DNA of 24,951 nucleotides from Bdellovibrionales bacterium (GTDB taxonomy: Bacteria; Bdellovibrionota_G; JALEGL01; JAGRAY01): positions 1-24,951 of the forward strand of contig JAGRAY010000007.1 in the NCBI GenBank assembly GCA_020434375.1, written 5' to 3'. Shown piece by piece: positions 23,041-24,951 of this stretch. The position numbers were made by a program, and so were the translations under genes. Within the stretch, counting starts at the first letter, position 1; each line of letters starts with the position of its first letter. The notes below the pieces were generated by a model. That model was given only the letters and a program-made list of their open reading frames with translations. It did not search any database and was not told the DNA's origin.

Positions 23041-23148
23041 ACTGATATCTGATAGTGTCTCTTCGAATCATGACTAATCTTGAGTTTTTATCCATAGCGG
23101 ATATTGTTCACGTGGGGGTCGATTGATTTTTAATCCATACTACAGTTC

Positions 23149-24951
23149 ATGACTACTAAGACGAAAAAAGTCTTGTTTTACTCAGAGTGCACGCTCGAAG
23201 ACTTCACAAAGATTGAAACGGAACTTTTAAAGCAACAGTTTATTGTGTCTAGGGTGTCATCGCTAGACAAGTTTATTGAATCTTCACGCTACGAACTTCA
23301 ACATATTCATATGGTTGCACTCAAGAATGCAGACGATTATACGCGATTTTCTAAAACGGCGACGCAACACTTCTCAAGTCAATTATCTCCTAGAGTTCTT
23401 TTAGGTCCATCTTCAGATATGTTTGCTAGCGATAGTAAATCAATCTTGAATCAAATATTTACATTTGGCACAGATCCTTCACTTATTGCCGAATTTTGCA
23501 GCGAAACTTTTGATCTGTTTTTTAAGGAATCTAGGTATTTTCAAATCAGTCACTTTAATATCCCTGAAGTCATAGCTTCACTAAGTCTCATTACCTTTAC
23601 AGGAGAAATAGTATTTGAAAATCAAACGGAGCGATGCATTGTTTATTTTTCAGACGGAAAAATTGCGTGTGCTTCTTCAAGTCGAGAAGATAAAAAATTT
23701 GGTCAACTACTTCTTCAACATGGGATTGTTTCCGAGATGCAAGTTGAAAAAGTCATGGCGATGCTTCGCAATGATAAAAAGAAAATCGGCCAAGCCTTTG
23801 TCGATATTGGGTTAATAACAAATAAGAAATTATTAGAAATGTTGGCACTTCAGGTAAAACATATTGTCATTCCACTTTTTAATTGGGAGCAAGGTTCCGC
23901 CGAAGTGATTTTTGAGTCTCCAAATAGTTCGACCATATTTCCCTTTAAGTTTGAGCCTTTTCAACTGGCTACTGAAGGCGTAAAGCTTCGATTCTCTGAA
24001 GCTGAACTTCAAAAAAGAATTCAGGGTGAATCTTCAGTTATTAAGTATTTGAGAATGCCAGCGGCTGCTTTCCTGGATTCAAAGCAGCAAAAGATTGTTG
24101 ATGCCATAAGAGGTAAGACGCAGACCGTTAGAGACCTTATGGTGTCCGGCAAGTTTTCCAAATTAGATTGTTTAAGGTCACTCTATATTCTGTCGATCTT
24201 TGGTATCGTTGATTTTATTGAGGATACTGGAGACTCTGCGAATCTTCGAGTGAAAGAAAAAGCTATAGAGGAATTATTCTCAGATCCAACAATGATTGAA
24301 CAAACAGAAAATGAGAGTTATAGACGGCCGCTGCTGTTGCTTCTCATGTTGACTGTTCTGGGGGCTATTAGTTTTAGTTATCAATATTTTGATCATGCTA
24401 TATTTAGAGATATGAGTGCTTACGATTCAGTGAGCAGGAATCGTACATCGCCACGTCATTTTCCAAAGCCTGCAGCTGCAACAGAGCAAAAAAAACAATT
24501 GGTCCCATCAAATTCCTCAGTGGCTCAACACAAAGTATCAACGAACATTCTTGCTAAATCGAATCAAAATACATCTAAGGCTGCTATCGTAGAATCGGTG
24601 CGGCATCTTAGAACTTCGTCAGCACCTTATGACAAAATTGCAGAACTTTTGGGGCAAGCAAATCTCGCTTTGACCAATAGAGACTACGAACGGGCGGAAT
24701 ATTTAAGTCAGCAGGTTCTAAAGATCAACCCTCAACATGAAGATGGTTTAAGTATCTTGGGACAAGTCTATATCGAGCAGGATCGAAAAGCAGAAGCTCG
24801 AGGCGTATTTTTAAAATTACTTGTCAAAAACCCTAAAAACGGAATGGCTCATTTAAATTTGGGAACACTATATGTCTTGAGTGACCAAAACAGACAAGCC
24901 ATGGTCCATTTTAGAAAATTTTTGGATATTTCCAAGGCAGGTTCATCCAAT
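23149..24951 (+). CDS. PATAN (DUF4388)-TM-TPR protein, 3' end missing
   Basis: An open frame of 601 codons from ATG 23149 to the window edge with no stop, so the protein is truncated here. Residues 1-130 are alpha/beta and vaguely receiver-like (KVLFYSEC, HMVALKN, PRVLLG) but show no phospho-acceptor Asp pattern. Residues about 132-257 are a PATAN/DUF4388 domain: SLSLITFTGEIVFEN, CIVYFSDGKIACASSS, then KFGQLLLQHGIVSEMQVEKVM and KIGQAFVDIGLIT. A winged-helix-like part (about 295-360) follows, then one membrane helix (about 393-412, RRPLLLLLMLTVLGAISF), a polar linker and at least two TPRs (about 495-595; RDYERAEYLSQQVLKINPQH, KAEARGVFLKLLVKNPKN). PATAN domains occur in signalling and motility regulators. 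An in-frame TAA at 23131-23133 limits upstream starts. No Shine-Dalgarno is evident. Confidence 0.9.
   Translation, partial: MTTKTKKVLFYSECTLEDFTKIETELLKQQFIVSRVSSLDKFIESSRYELQHIHMVALKNADDYTRFSKTATQHFSSQLSPRVLLGPSSDMFASDSKSILNQIFTFGTDPSLIAEFCSETFDLFFKESRYFQISHFNIPEVIASLSLITFTGEIVFENQTERCIVYFSDGKIACASSSREDKKFGQLLLQHGIVSEMQVEKVMAMLRNDKKKIGQAFVDIGLITNKKLLEMLALQVKHIVIPLFNWEQGSAEVIFESPNSSTIFPFKFEPFQLATEGVKLRFSEAELQKRIQGESSVIKYLRMPAAAFLDSKQQKIVDAIRGKTQTVRDLMVSGKFSKLDCLRSLYILSIFGIVDFIEDTGDSANLRVKEKAIEELFSDPTMIEQTENESYRRPLLLLLMLTVLGAISFSYQYFDHAIFRDMSAYDSVSRNRTSPRHFPKPAAATEQKKQLVPSNSSVAQHKVSTNILAKSNQNTSKAAIVESVRHLRTSSAPYDKIAELLGQANLALTNRDYERAEYLSQQVLKINPQHEDGLSILGQVYIEQDRKAEARGVFLKLLVKNPKNGMAHLNLGTLYVLSDQNRQAMVHFRKFLDISKAGSSN

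Noticed and set aside
23615..23815. Plus-strand frame of 66 codons
   Set aside because: It overlaps the long PATAN-TM-TPR frame, which runs open for 601 codons and has recognisable domains.

Overview
The window looks like the chromosome of a Gram-negative, moderately AT-rich bacterium. Secretins, outer-membrane-type proteins and at least nine lipoproteins support a double membrane. The mix of GatCAB, a cytochrome c/FTR1 fusion, Tad secretion genes, a DUF4388 (PATAN) protein and many novel envelope lipoproteins fits Bdellovibrionota or a neighbouring former-deltaproteobacterial lineage. That placement is inference from gene content; no rRNA or marker phylogeny is available here.

Layout. 1-3040: three plus-strand genes for envelope proteins (a TSP3/FN3 lipoprotein, a CxxCxC outer-membrane-type protein and a His/Cys-rich lipoprotein), bracketed by a pair of composite REP-like repeats. 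3075-8780 (minus strand): a tight operon gatC-gatA-gatB-mtnA-ilvE plus a distal lipoprotein gene, joining tRNA transamidation with methionine salvage. 8914-11040 (plus): an lpoB - COG3014 - ycfL operon for outer-membrane activation of peptidoglycan synthesis. 11020-15261 (minus): cpaC/rcpA-cpaF/tadA-tadB-tadC, the motor, platform and secretin of a Tad (type IVc pilus) system, with no pilin gene in the window. 15380-15985 (minus): a YqgE/AlgH protein. 16047-17195 (plus): an orphan periplasmic-binding lipoprotein. 17252-19903 (minus): a secreted protein of unknown function downstream of a large lipoprotein that seems to join an M14-like metallopeptidase domain to an Amidase_2 peptidoglycan amidase. 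20140-20231 (plus): tRNA-Leu(UAA). 20310-22358 (plus): a Fur-type box upstream of a cytochrome c-FTR1 iron permease. 22414-23040 (plus): a lipoprotein of unknown function. 23149 to the window end (plus): a PATAN-TM-TPR protein whose 3' end is missing.

Genes often overlap by 4 bp (ATGA, TTGA or GTGA junctions) and several use TTG or GTG starts, so translational coupling is common. No intergenic stretch exceeds about 240 bp. I saw no transposase, integrase, CRISPR array or rRNA. The strongest leads are the M14-like/amidase fusion, the mtnA-ilvE coupling, the lpoB operon outside gammaproteobacteria, the Fur-boxed cytochrome c-FTR1 gene with a 36-bp duplication at its start, and the repeat-bracketed envelope cassette.
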